A stretch of DNA of 64,000 nt from Hyphobacterium indicum (GCF_003129605.1 NZ_QBDX01000004.1:186001-250000); one strand, 5' to 3'. Shown: positions 8,539-19,496, numbered from the stretch's first letter. Notes: generated by a model from the sequence alone, not told the origin. Numbers and translations are program-made.

Positions 8539-10268
8539 GGCGCTTCAATGGCCGCATCCGCGACCCTCATATCCGGCAGGTCCGGGGCATCACCGGCGAG
8601 CCGCGCCATCAGTCCGGCGCGCTCATCCTCGTCCGGATCCAGCCCCAGCGCTCTTTCCCACTGGAAGCGGGCTTCCAGCTGCCGCCCGACCTGCCAGTAG
8701 GCATCGCCGAGATGATAATTGATGGTCGGCGCCTCGGGCGACAATTCTACCGCCCGCTCCAGATGCTGGACGGCGAGCGCGTAATTGCCGCGCACATAAT
8801 GGGCCCAGCCAAGGCTGTCGATAATATGACCCTGGTCCGGCGCAATCGCTGCGGCGCGTTCGATCATGTCGAACGCTTCGGCAATATTCTCGCCCCTTAT
8901 CACCCACATATAGCCCAGATAATTGAGCACTTCGGCTTCATTCGGCGAGATTGTGAGTGCGGACTGGAAATCGGCTTCCGCCATGGCCCAGCGCTCTGAC
9001 TGCTCGTAACAGATCGCCCGAAAATAATAATACCGCCAGTCGGGAACCAGGCCTTGCGCCTCCCGCGCCTCAAGCGCCCGCGTATAGAGCTCGGCCGCCA
9101 GCGTGTATTGCCCGGACGAGCGCAGGAGGTCGGCATAGACCAGCTGGGCCTCGACCGCGCCGCTCTCCTCGGACAGCTCACGGGCTTCCGCCAGCGCCGT
9201 ATCAACATCGCCTTGCGTGGCCCGCAACCAGATACGGTCAATATCGGCCGGCAAGCGGAACGGCCCTTCCGGAACGGTGTTATAGGCCGCGATCGCTGCC
9301 TCGGTGAGCCCGGTATTTTCCAGCGCCCCTGCCAGCAGGATCACAGCCGGCGCATAATCCGGATCCAGACGCGTGGTGAGGCGGAGATAGACAACGGACA
9401 GGTCGATATCGGCCTGGGAGGCCAGGGCCGCCGACGGCCCGAACACCGCCCGTGCGGCCGCCTCGCTGACCGTCATCCGGCGCGGCAGACGCCGTGTTTC
9501 GGCGGCAATGCGGCGCGCCTCGGTGATACTGCGTTCAATCGGATTCTGGCGCAGATACTGGTCATAGAGGGTGATCGCATCATCACGCCGGCGCTGGCGC
9601 AACAGGAAGTCGCCATAGAGCGCAACGGCCACGCGCGTGAACGGGCTTTCGCTGATGGCCGCCTGATAGGCCGCATCGGCATTTGTGGCATCACCAGCAT
9701 AATCGGCCAGCAAGGCGCGGTGCAGGGTCAGAAAAGCCGCCGCATAGCCCGGCACCGACGCTGACCGCGCCCGCGCCAGAGCGCCCTCGATATCGCCGCT
9801 TCCGGCACGCGCCCAGTCCGACATCAGCTCGGCAAGAAAGGTATTGAACGGACCCAGCTGATCGGCATCCAGCCAGGCGCTGGCGTCATCATAGCGCCGG
9901 GCGGAAAGAGCGTCTGCGGCCAGAAAAAGCCGGGCGAGACGGGTTTCGTCCCCGGCCAGCGCCGATACCCGCGCCGCCTCGATGGCCGTTTCCTCATGTC
10001 CTGACAGGACGGCGGAAAGGAAAGAGCGCTCGGCAAGAATGGCGCTGTCGGGTTCCAGCTCCCAGGCCGTGGCATAATAATCTGCAGCACTGTCCGCATC
10101 GCGGGCCGTGCCGGCAAAACGCCCGGCCAGAAACGCGCCATAGGACGACACGCCTTCATCTTCCACATCCGCGATGACGAGCCCGCTCGGCAGGCCGTCC
10201 GAAGTCGTCTGACATGCGGCGAGCATCAGGAATGATGCCGAAACGAGGAAGGAAATCCGGAGCTTCAT
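8535..10268 (-). CDS. tetratricopeptide-repeat lipoprotein
   Basis: A 577-residue protein with a lipoprotein signal peptide (MKLRISFLVSASFLMLAAC, Cys 19), so it is probably anchored in the outer or inner membrane. The rest is helical TPR-like, clearest near the C-terminus: AEVLNYLGYMWVIRG, IIDSLGWAHYVRGNYALAVQHLERAV and INYHLGDAYWQVGR. A TPR protein directly upstream of ispE is, as I recall, a recurrent alphaproteobacterial arrangement. No enzymatic motif is visible; a scaffold or assembly role is likely but unspecified. Confidence 0.85.
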   Translation of the reverse strand: MKLRISFLVSASFLMLAACQTTSDGLPSGLVIADVEDEGVSSYGAFLAGRFAGTARDADSAADYYATAWELEPDSAILAERSFLSAVLSGHEETAIEAARVSALAGDETRLARLFLAADALSARRYDDASAWLDADQLGPFNTFLAELMSDWARAGSGDIEGALARARSASVPGYAAAFLTLHRALLADYAGDATNADAAYQAAISESPFTRVAVALYGDFLLRQRRRDDAITLYDQYLRQNPIERSITEARRIAAETRRLPRRMTVSEAAARAVFGPSAALASQADIDLSVVYLRLTTRLDPDYAPAVILLAGALENTGLTEAAIAAYNTVPEGPFRLPADIDRIWLRATQGDVDTALAEARELSEESGAVEAQLVYADLLRSSGQYTLAAELYTRALEAREAQGLVPDWRYYYFRAICYEQSERWAMAEADFQSALTISPNEAEVLNYLGYMWVIRGENIAEAFDMIERAAAIAPDQGHIIDSLGWAHYVRGNYALAVQHLERAVELSPEAPTINYHLGDAYWQVGRQLEARFQWERALGLDPDEDERAGLMARLAGDAPDLPDMRVADAAIEAP

Positions 10269-10315
10269 GAATTCACGTTACGCCTCACAACTGGGCACAC
10301 AAGGGCAGGAGGTGC

Positions 10316-11986
10316 CTACAGATTCACATAGATCGGACCCTGACCGCCCTCCGGAGTTGTCCAGTTGATATTCTGATTGGGGTCCTTGATGTCGCAGGTT
10401 TTGCAATGCACGCAGTTCTGCGCATTGATAACGAACGACATTTCACCGGAATTCTCGTCCTTCACCCATTCATAGACACCAGCCGGGCAATAGCGGCTGG
10501 AGGGTCCGGCATAGACCTCCCATTCGCTGGATTTCTGCAGTGCCATATCCTTCACCTTCAGGTGAACCGGCTGGTCTTCCTCATGATTGGTGTTGGAAAT
10601 GAAGACCGACGACAACCGGTCAAAGGTCAGCACGCCATCCGGTTTCGGATAATCGATCTTTGTATGCTGTTCTGCCGGGTCCAGCGCTTCCGCATCGCTT
10701 TTGCCGTGCTTCATCGTCCCGAACAGTGACAATCCGCCGAACAGATAGTTGAACCACATGTCCACCCCGCCCAACGCGATGCCGAAGAAGGTGCCGAATT
10801 TTGACCAAAGCGGCTTCGCATTGCGGACCAGTTTCAGATCCCTGGCGACCCAGGATGTGTCATAGGCGGTCTGATATGCGGTCAGTTCATCGCCCTGGCG
10901 GTCGGCCTGCAGGGCCTCGAACACGCTTTCCGCGGCCAGCATGCCGGTCTTCATCGCATTATGGCTGCCCTTGATGCGCGGCACATTCACGAAACCGGCC
11001 GAACAACCGATCAGCGCGCCGCCCGGGAAGGTCAGCTTCGGCACCGACTGGAACCCGCCTTCGGTGATCGCCCGCGCGCCATAGGACAGGCGCTCGGCCC
11101 CCTCGAATACGCCCCTGATCTTCGGATGCGTCTTCATCCGCTGGAATTCCTCGAACGGCGAGATCCAGGGATTCTTGTAATTCAGGTGCACGACAAAGCC
11201 GACCGACACCAGATTATCGCCCCAGTGATAGAGGAAGGAGCCGCCACCGGTTGTATTGTCCAGCGGCCAGCCCATTGTGTGCTGCACCGTGCCGGGCTTG
11301 TGGTTTTCCGGTTTGACGCGCCACAATTCCTTCAGTCCGATACCGTATTTCTGCGGCTCCTTGCCATCGCTCAGCGCGAAGTGGTGGATCAGCTTTTTGG
11401 CCAGCGAGCCGCGCGCGCCTTCGCCGATCAGCGTGTATTTGCCGCGTAGCTCCATGCCCGGCTGATAGCCGTCCTTGTGGCTGCCATCGCGCGCCACGCC
11501 GAAATCACCGGTGATCACGCCCTTGATAACGCCGTCTTCCTCGATCAGCTCGGCGGCCGGGAAACCCGGATAGATTTCAACCCCCAGCGCCTCGGCCTGT
11601 TCGCCCAGCCATTTGCAGACGGCGCCGAGAGAGCCGGTATAGCAGCCATGATTGGACATGAAGGGCGGGAAGGCGATGTTCGGAAAGCGGAAGCCGGATG
11701 TTTCCGAGAGGGCGAGGAAAATGTCGTCCTTGACCTCTGTTTCCAGCGGACAGCCCTGATCGCGCCAGTCCGGGATCAGCTCGTTCAACGCCTTCGGATC
11801 CATCACCACGCCCGACAATATGTGCGCGCCGACCTCACCGCCTTTTTCCAGCACGGCGACGGAAATCTCCGCTCCGGACTCGGCGGCCATCTGCTTCAGC
11901 CGTATCGCGGCCGACAGCCCGGCCGGCCCCGCCCCGACGATGATGACGTCGTATTCCATCGACTCGCGCTGAATCTCGTCAGACAT
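10316..11986 (-). CDS. etfD: electron transfer flavoprotein-ubiquinone oxidoreductase
   Basis: ETF-QO passes electrons from ETF (fatty acid and amino acid oxidation) to ubiquinone at the inner membrane. The FAD-binding motif YDVIIVGAGPAGLSAA is at residues about 12-27, and the C-terminal 4Fe-4S ferredoxin-like segment contains NCVHCKTCDIKDP followed by the typical WTTPEGGQGP ending. The ATG at 11986 is preceded by AGGAG about nine bases away, so I prefer it to the upstream start at 12037. The resulting 556 residues fit the family. It diverges from the UDG gene across about 85 bases. Confidence 0.95.
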   Translation of the reverse strand: MSDEIQRESMEYDVIIVGAGPAGLSAAIRLKQMAAESGAEISVAVLEKGGEVGAHILSGVVMDPKALNELIPDWRDQGCPLETEVKDDIFLALSETSGFRFPNIAFPPFMSNHGCYTGSLGAVCKWLGEQAEALGVEIYPGFPAAELIEEDGVIKGVITGDFGVARDGSHKDGYQPGMELRGKYTLIGEGARGSLAKKLIHHFALSDGKEPQKYGIGLKELWRVKPENHKPGTVQHTMGWPLDNTTGGGSFLYHWGDNLVSVGFVVHLNYKNPWISPFEEFQRMKTHPKIRGVFEGAERLSYGARAITEGGFQSVPKLTFPGGALIGCSAGFVNVPRIKGSHNAMKTGMLAAESVFEALQADRQGDELTAYQTAYDTSWVARDLKLVRNAKPLWSKFGTFFGIALGGVDMWFNYLFGGLSLFGTMKHGKSDAEALDPAEQHTKIDYPKPDGVLTFDRLSSVFISNTNHEEDQPVHLKVKDMALQKSSEWEVYAGPSSRYCPAGVYEWVKDENSGEMSFVINAQNCVHCKTCDIKDPNQNINWTTPEGGQGPIYVNL

Positions 11987-12072
11987 GCTGTGCTGCTCCT
12001 TGCCCCGTAGTGCTTCGCTTTCTCTATGATCTGTCATAGCTTAGCTGTTCATATTCAGCTAGGGCACATTAC

Positions 12073-12951
12073 GTGTCCGATCCAGCCGAAAGCCGCATGT
12101 TCCAGACGATGCCCGACGCCGATACACACGCCCGCGCCCTCAAGGCTCTCACACTCTGGTGGGAGGATATGGGCATCGAGGCCGATCCCCTGCCCGTGGC
12201 CCGGCCGAAATTGCCCTCACCGTCTCCCGCGCCAAAATCCCAATCGCGCGATCCGCTGCAAGCGCCGGAAAAGCCCGCCATCGCCACCCCGCAGGCCGCA
12301 CGGGCCGCAGGCTTCGGCACACCCGATGGCGATCCCGAAGATGCGCGCAAGGCGGTCGCAAATGTGCGGACACTGGACGAGCTGAAGGCCGCGATTATGG
12401 CCTTTGACGGCTGTGCGCTGAAACGCACCGCGCGCAATACCGTTTTCTCGCGCGGCAATCCTGCGGCGGACATCATGATTGTCGGCGAGGCCCCGGGCCG
12501 CGATGAGGACGAACAGGGCAAGCCCTTTGTCGGCAAGTCCGGTCAGCTGCTCGACCGGATGATCCGTGCTTCCGGCCTCGACCCGGAAACAGACGTCTAT
12601 ATCTCCAACATTCTCAACTGGCGCCCGCCCGGCAACCGCACCCCCTCGACCGAGGAAATCGCCATCTGCCTGCCCCTGATCGAGCGCCATATTGCGATCG
12701 CACAACCGAAAGTGCTGGTCTTCGCCGGCGGGGTCTCGGCGCAAGCCCTCCTGCGCGCCACCACCGGCATCATGAAGCTGCGCGGCCGCTGGGCCGAATA
12801 CCGTTTCAAGGACGCGGACGGCGAAGCCGGTGACCACATCCCCGCCATGCCGCTTTTCCACCCGGCCTTCCTCCTCCGCCGCCCGCAGGAAAAGGCCCGC
12901 GCCTGGCGCGACTGGCTGGAAGTGGTGAAGAAGGTGGAGGGGGCGGACTAA
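12073..12951 (+). CDS. uracil-DNA glycosylase, family 4-like, lacking two cluster cysteines
   Basis: The C-terminal 190 residues are a family 4/SPO1-polymerase-related UDG domain: IMIVGEAPGRDEDEQGKPFVG (uracil-binding water-activating loop and following Phe), SNILNWRPPGNRTP, and a HPAFLLRRP motif with the catalytic-loop His. The first 110 residues are a low-complexity proline/alanine-rich extension. Canonical family 4 enzymes bind a 4Fe-4S cluster with CxxC and two later Cys. Here CxxC reads FDGC and the KCRPP Cys is Trp (NWRPP), so only two of four ligands remain. Cluster-free alphaproteobacterial relatives are known, so this is probably an active variant. The GTG at 12073 is the chosen start. 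Confidence 0.88.
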   Translation: MSDPAESRMFQTMPDADTHARALKALTLWWEDMGIEADPLPVARPKLPSPSPAPKSQSRDPLQAPEKPAIATPQAARAAGFGTPDGDPEDARKAVANVRTLDELKAAIMAFDGCALKRTARNTVFSRGNPAADIMIVGEAPGRDEDEQGKPFVGKSGQLLDRMIRASGLDPETDVYISNILNWRPPGNRTPSTEEIAICLPLIERHIAIAQPKVLVFAGGVSAQALLRATTGIMKLRGRWAEYRFKDADGEAGDHIPAMPLFHPAFLLRRPQEKARAWRDWLEVVKKVEGAD

Positions 12952-13238
12952 CACCCAACATCCTTTCAACATTTTACATCGTCATTCTCCGGCTTGACCG
13001 GAGGATCTGAACCCAGAGCGCCCGGCAAAGAGGTCCTCCGGTTAAACCGGAGGATGACGCGCGTTGACGTTCGCACGGATGACGGAGTGGGTGGTACTTC
13101 CCGCACTATTCGCACCCATGCGTCACCCGCTCCCGCAAGGGTGAGGGGCAAAGCGCGACGGCGCGCCCGCAGCGTTTCCAGCTTGCCTGGAATAAGCGAG
13201 GAGCGACGGTCCGGATGGACCGGAGTATCAGCATAAGT
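12952..13238. repeat. 326-base gene-free stretch with paired CCGGAGG hairpins
   Basis: There is no convincing gene here. Two hairpins, CTCCGGCTTGACCGGAG at 12987-13003 and CCTCCGGTTAAACCGGAGG at 13035-13053, are bracketed by CGTCAT (from 12980) and ATGACG (to about 13059), making one composite inverted repeat. A second structured part at about 13121-13157 (CACCCGCTCCCGCAAGGGTGAG) and a small TTCCAGCTTGCCTGGAA hairpin at 13176-13192 follow. Relatives of the first type recur at 14434-14490. Confidence 0.65.
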
Positions 13239-13253
13239 GTTCTTGATTTGTTC
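13239..13253 (+). promoter_or_regulatory. LexA (SOS) box, GTTC-N7-GTTC
   Basis: The sequence GTTCTTGATTTGTTC matches the alphaproteobacterial LexA operator GTTC-N7-GTTC exactly. It ends 24 bases before the ATG of the radical SAM gene, a normal operator position. The match is seen directly; repression by LexA is inferred. Confidence 0.7.
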
Positions 13254-13277
13254 GCTTGATAGGAACATAATCCTGTC

Positions 13278-14405
13278 ATGTCGAAAGCCCCTCGCACGCC
13301 ACCCTGCCTGAACGCCGATCTCACCGGTGACCCCCTGCCCGCGCCCCTGCAGCCACGCGGCCGCGGCGCGCGCTCCAACCGCAGCAACCGCTTCGAGGAC
13401 AAGGCGTATGAGCCTTTCGACGATGGCTGGCGCGACACCGACCCGCAGCCGGAACAATTGCGTACGGTTACGCTGATTGATTCCTCACGCTCCATCGTCA
13501 CGCGCAATCATTCGCCGGATATTTCCTTCAACCAGTCGATCAACCCCTATCGCGGCTGCGAACATGGCTGTGTCTATTGTTATGCCCGGCCCAGCCACGC
13601 CTATTGGGGCTATTCGCCGGGCCTTGATTTCGAAAGCGTCATCTTCAAGAAGCCCGAGGCCGCGAAACTGCTGGTCCGCACCTTCATGGACCGTAATTAC
13701 CGGCCCGAGCCCATTGTGATCGGGGCCAATACCGATTGCTATCAACCGGTCGAACGCAAGGAGGAAATCACCCGCGATATTCTGAAAGTCTGTGCGGAAT
13801 TCCACCATCCGGTCAGCGTCATCACCAAGTCCGCGCTGATCCTGCGCGACCTCGACATCATCGCGCCGCTGGCGAAAAAGGGCCTGTTCCGCGCCGCCAT
13901 CTCCATCACCACGCTGGACCGCAAGCTGGCACGCGACATGGAACCGCGCGCCGCCACGCCGTCGCGGCGGCTGGAGACGGTGAAACAGCTCGCCGGGGCC
14001 GGCATTCCCGTCACCGTCATGGCGGCGCCGATGATCCCGGCGCTCAATGACCGCGAGCTGGAAGCCATACTGCAGGCCGCCGCCGAAGCCGGGGCCGTCT
14101 CGGCCGGTTATGTGCTCCTGCGCCTGCCCATGGAGATCAAGGGACTGTTCAAGGAATGGCTGGCAACGACGCGGCCGGATTCAGCCTCGCACGTCATGTC
14201 GCTGGTGCGTCAGACCCGCGGCGGTGCGGAATATGATTCAGCGTTCGGGAAAAGGCAGCGTGGCGACGGCCCCTATGCCCGCCTCCTCGCCAGCCGCTTC
14301 CGGCGCGCGATTGAACGCTATGGCCTGAAGACGCGCGGCCCGGGCCTGCGCTGTGACCTCTTCGAACGGCCGCTCGGCCACGGCAACCAGCCGAGCCTGT
14401 TCTAG
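13278..14405 (+). CDS. PA0069-family radical SAM protein (SplB-like)
   Basis: A 375-residue radical SAM enzyme. The cluster motif is CEHGCVYC within NPYRGCEHGCVYCYARPSH near residue 95, followed by GTNTD-like GANTDCYQPVE and KSALILRDLDI elements typical of the PA0069/spore photoproduct lyase-like group. Its reaction is not known; a DNA-lesion repair role has been suspected from SplB similarity. The LexA box just upstream supports a DNA-damage link here. RNase HII follows on the same strand after about 200 bases containing repeats. Confidence 0.85.
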   Translation: MSKAPRTPPCLNADLTGDPLPAPLQPRGRGARSNRSNRFEDKAYEPFDDGWRDTDPQPEQLRTVTLIDSSRSIVTRNHSPDISFNQSINPYRGCEHGCVYCYARPSHAYWGYSPGLDFESVIFKKPEAAKLLVRTFMDRNYRPEPIVIGANTDCYQPVERKEEITRDILKVCAEFHHPVSVITKSALILRDLDIIAPLAKKGLFRAAISITTLDRKLARDMEPRAATPSRRLETVKQLAGAGIPVTVMAAPMIPALNDRELEAILQAAAEAGAVSAGYVLLRLPMEIKGLFKEWLATTRPDSASHVMSLVRQTRGGAEYDSAFGKRQRGDGPYARLLASRFRRAIERYGLKTRGPGLRCDLFERPLGHGNQPSLF

Positions 14406-14433
14406 CTTGAGGACGATGAAAAAAATTGCGCCT

Positions 14434-14490
14434 CCCTCCGGCTTGACCGGAGGGGCTCTTTGACATCGAGATCGTCCGGTCAAGCCGGAC
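14434..14490. repeat. pair of CCGG-hairpin repeats between radical SAM gene and rnhB
   Basis: CCCTCCGGCTTGACCGGAGGGG at 14434-14454 and GTCCGGTCAAGCCGGAC at 14474-14490 form two short hairpins of the same type as those at 12987-13053. Slightly downstream, about 14516-14558 resembles a decayed copy of the CCTCATCCTGAGG-type palindrome at 268-304. No T-run follows, so termination is doubtful. Confidence 0.6.
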
Positions 14491-14608
14491 GAAAACGGAG
14501 AGAGTTGGCCACCTCATGGCGAGGTGCCCGGCGCAGACGGCTCTCGAACCACGTGCCCTCTGTTGGCCGGGGTTTTTACGCAGCCACCAATCAGGCTAGC
14601 TATGGCGC

Positions 14609-15178
14609 ATGGACAGAACAGACACCATCGCCGGCATCGACGAGGCCGGCCGCGGGCCGCTGGCCGGGCCGGTGGTGGCGGCGGCCGTGATATTGCGGGA
14701 GCCCATCGAGGGGCTGAACGATTCCAAGAAGCTGAGCGAAAAACGCCGCGTCGCACTGGCGCGCGAGATCCGCGACACCGCCCTGTTCGGCATCGGCATT
14801 GCCGAGCCGGAAGAAATCGACCGTATCAATATTTTGCAGGCGACCCTGGTGGCCATGCGCCGGGCCGCCCTCAATCTCGGCGAAATCCCGGCCGAATTCC
14901 TGGTCGACGGCAATCGCACGCCCGGCCAGCTGCCCGCCACTGCCAGATTTATCATTGGCGGGGACGGCCTCGAACCGGCCATATCCGCCGCCTCCATCAT
15001 CGCCAAGACCGTCCGCGATGATCTGATGATCCGGGCCGCAGAACGTTGGCCCGCTTACGGATTCGAGGGCCATAAGGGCTATGGCGCGCGCACGCATCTG
15101 GAGGCGATCGCCACGCACGGCCCCTGCCCGATCCACCGCATGAGTTTTTCACCCATGCGCCAACCCGCATTCGTTTAA
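14609..15178 (+). CDS. rnhB: ribonuclease HII
   Basis: 189 residues with the RNase HII active-site motif GIDEAGRGPLAGP near the N-terminus, the DSKKLSEKRR element, and the C-terminal EGHKGYGARTHLEAIATHGPCPIHR signature in the expected order. It removes ribonucleotides from DNA and RNA-DNA hybrids. The ATG at 14609 fits the family start. Its TAA stop codon lies inside the CtrA-like box of ccrM. A second RNase H (rnhA) occurs 20 kb away. Confidence 0.95.
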   Translation: MDRTDTIAGIDEAGRGPLAGPVVAAAVILREPIEGLNDSKKLSEKRRVALAREIRDTALFGIGIAEPEEIDRINILQATLVAMRRAALNLGEIPAEFLVDGNRTPGQLPATARFIIGGDGLEPAISAASIIAKTVRDDLMIRAAERWPAYGFEGHKGYGARTHLEAIATHGPCPIHRMSFSPMRQPAFV

Positions 15179-15205
15179 CCGCCCGTTAGGCCCGAGGCGC
15201 GAGTC
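15175..15205 (+). promoter_or_regulatory. ccrM promoter region: CtrA-like box and GANTC site
   Basis: TTAACCGCCCGTTAG at 15175-15189 matches TTAA-N7-TTAA, the CtrA recognition sequence, with one mismatch. GAGTC at 15201-15205 is a GANTC methylation site, and a second (GATTC) lies at 15270-15274 just inside the gene. In Caulobacter ccrM is activated by CtrA and its promoter carries GANTC sites (established knowledge), so the arrangement suggests the same cell-cycle control here. Confidence 0.65.
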
Positions 15206-15225
15206 TGGGCCGCTAACAAGGTTAA

Positions 15226-17390
<2,165 letters not shown>

Positions 17391-17437
17391 GGCGAACAGA
17401 CTTGTCTTGCCAGCGCGCACAGGCAACGATGATTGTC

Positions 17438-17956
17438 ATGACAAGCTTCCGCCGCCCGACCCCTCTGGAAACCCTGGCCGCGCGCTATCTCAATGAGCGC
17501 CGGGGCAAGGCAGCATATCGCGGCGCGCCGCCCGCCGGGCAGGCAGCGGCGAAAATCCTCAGACCGCTTTCGCTCAAATTCGGGCCCGGCACAGACCGGC
17601 TGGCCGAACACTGGAGCGAAATCGTCGGTGACCGCCTCGCGGGTTGGTCGGCGCCGGAAGCCATACGCGGCGGAACATTGTATATCATCGCCAAAGGCCC
17701 GGCCGGCGCGCTGATCGAAGCGGACGCGCCGAGGATTCTGGAGCGTCTGAAAACCCTGTCCGGCCCCTCGGCACCCGGCCGGCTTCGTGTCAAACAGGGC
17801 AATCCGAGCACCACCGGCCCCGGTTCGCAACGAAATGTGAGCCGCGAAGTGAAAAAAGACATGAGCGAGGGGGTAGAGATTGACCCGGATGCCCGGCTAT
17901 CCTCTGCGCTGAAACGTTTCGAGCGGGCGAATGAGCGCCGCGAACGGGGAGAATGA
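17438..17956 (+). CDS. dciA: DUF721/DciA-family protein
   Basis: About 172 residues with the DUF721 fold near residues 20-105: LSLKFGPGTDRLAEHWSEIVGDRLAGWSAP in pieces and then GGTLYIIAKGPAGALIEADAPRILERL. DciA proteins load or operate the replicative helicase DnaB in bacteria lacking DnaC (established for the family). An ATG at 17429 is equally possible. The gene sits between mutY and a DsbA-like gene, with ccrM and smc close by, an alphaproteobacterial replication/chromosome cluster. Confidence 0.75.
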   Translation: MTSFRRPTPLETLAARYLNERRGKAAYRGAPPAGQAAAKILRPLSLKFGPGTDRLAEHWSEIVGDRLAGWSAPEAIRGGTLYIIAKGPAGALIEADAPRILERLKTLSGPSAPGRLRVKQGNPSTTGPGSQRNVSREVKKDMSEGVEIDPDARLSSALKRFERANERRERGE

Positions 17957-17960
17957 ACGC

Positions 17961-18719
17961 ATGACCTTAACACGCCGGGCCATGGCCCTCACTTCGATGG
18001 CGACTGCTGCCCTTCTTGTGGCCTGCGGCGGTGGCGGATCCTCGTCCTCGGGCGGCGGCACGCAGTTCGAACGCGAAGGTGACCGCGCCCTCGGCTCCGC
18101 CGATGCACAGGTCACGGTGATCGAATACGCTTCGACCTCCTGCCCGCATTGCGCGGAGTATCACGCGGAAGTCTTTCCGGCGATCGAGGCGCGCTATATC
18201 GACACCGGCCAGGTCCGCTATGTGTTCCGCGAAATGCTGACCGGTGAGCCGCGTCTGGCACAGGCCGGCTTCATGCTGGCGCGTTGCGCCCCTGAAGACC
18301 GCTATTTTGATGTGATTGATCTGCTCTTCCAGCAGCAACAATCCATCTTCCAGGCGGCTGGCAGCCCGACCGGCGCGCGCAACGAATTCTGGAACATCGC
18401 CCAGACCGTTGGCATGACGCGCGACCAGTTCAATGCCTGCATCACCAATGCCGAATTGCGCGATGCGGTGAATGACGCCCACAATCAGGCCATTGAGGAC
18501 GAGATCGACGGCACTCCGCGCTTCGTCATCAACGGGCATATTCTGGATGCCGAACGCTCCGGCGGCCAGCTGGTCTATTACTGGAATGGTGCCCCGCTGA
18601 TGATCAATGGCGAAACCGTCCCGGCCACGGTGGACGAGGACACCTTCATCCGCATTTTTGATCATTTCGTGGCCGAAAACGGTGGCGCACCCACAGCAGA
18701 CACTCCGGCGGAGGACTAA
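17961..18719 (+). CDS. DsbA-like thioredoxin-domain lipoprotein
   Basis: A periplasmic thiol oxidoreductase. From the ATG at 17961 (GGGGAG ten bases upstream) the protein has a lipoprotein signal ending TAALLVAC, a glycine/serine linker (GGGGSSSSGGG), then a DsbA fold with the CPHC active site in STSCPHCAEYH and the cis-Pro loop IDGTPRFVINGH. The lipid anchor suggests it works close to a membrane. A close paralogue follows with a one-base stop/start overlap (TAATG). Confidence 0.9.
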   Translation: MTLTRRAMALTSMATAALLVACGGGGSSSSGGGTQFEREGDRALGSADAQVTVIEYASTSCPHCAEYHAEVFPAIEARYIDTGQVRYVFREMLTGEPRLAQAGFMLARCAPEDRYFDVIDLLFQQQQSIFQAAGSPTGARNEFWNIAQTVGMTRDQFNACITNAELRDAVNDAHNQAIEDEIDGTPRFVINGHILDAERSGGQLVYYWNGAPLMINGETVPATVDEDTFIRIFDHFVAENGGAPTADTPAED

Positions 18720-19441
18720 TGTCTATCAGGCTTCTGGCACTTGCATTTGGCGCGCTCCTGATTGCGGGAAGCGCATCGGCACAGACACCGCATCCCGGTG
18801 AGGAACGGCCGGATGACCGGGCCATCGGTGAAGCCGATGCGCCGATCCGGATGGTGGAATATGCGTCGGTCGCCTGTCCGCACTGCCGCTCCTGGTATGA
18901 AACCGTCTGGCCCATGGTGCAGGACGAATTCATCTCCACCGGCGAAATGCGCTTCATCTACCGCGAAATGCTGACCGGCCAGCCGCAACTGGCGGCCATC
19001 GGTTTCATGATTGCCGATTGCGCACCGGATGATCAGTATTTCAACGCCCTGCACCTTCTGTTTGAAACCCAGACAGAGATTTTCAGCCTCGCTCAGGAGC
19101 AACAGAGCACCGCCCCGGTCTATTACCGTGTGGCCGAAGCGCTTGGCCTGTCAGAGGACGAGGCCAATGCCTGCATCGAGGACGAAGCGGTGCAGCAAGG
19201 TGTGCTGGCGCGCCATCAACAGTCGATTGAAGATGGCGCAGGCGGAACCCCGGCCTTTTTTATCAACAATTATCTGCTGACAACTGATCCGACCCCGGAC
19301 GGATTAGCTTATGTATATCATGTAGATGGTGAGCCATTGATGCTGGATGGCGATCTGGTCCCTTCTACACATGATGCAGACACATTCCGCCGAATCATTT
19401 TGTATCTGGCCTATGAGCACGGTGAAAACACCGGCGAATAG
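18719..19441 (+). CDS. DsbA-like periplasmic thiol oxidoreductase
   Basis: 240 residues with a cleavable signal peptide (LALAFGALLIAGSASAQ) in place of the lipobox of its upstream neighbour, then the same DsbA-like fold with CPHC (SVACPHCRSWYE) and the cis-Pro element AGGTPAFFINNY. The two proteins share REMLTG and the DxxY-rich helical insert and look like a tandem duplication that split into anchored and soluble forms. Substrates are unknown. The next gene, smc, begins about 55 bases downstream, so cotranscription is likely. Confidence 0.9.
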   Translation: MSIRLLALAFGALLIAGSASAQTPHPGEERPDDRAIGEADAPIRMVEYASVACPHCRSWYETVWPMVQDEFISTGEMRFIYREMLTGQPQLAAIGFMIADCAPDDQYFNALHLLFETQTEIFSLAQEQQSTAPVYYRVAEALGLSEDEANACIEDEAVQQGVLARHQQSIEDGAGGTPAFFINNYLLTTDPTPDGLAYVYHVDGEPLMLDGDLVPSTHDADTFRRIILYLAYEHGENTGE

Positions 19442-19496
19442 GATGGGTTAGACGGCAGCCACAAGGCGTAGGACCGTCATACAGGGACGGGACTGC

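Noticed and set aside
12979-13060. Possible start of a CRISPR array
   Set aside because: Only two copies, each itself palindromic, with no regular spacer length and no cas genes.
13250-13266. GTTC-N9-GAAC as a second operator next to the LexA box
   Set aside because: Spacing does not match a known alphaproteobacterial LexA site; probably chance.
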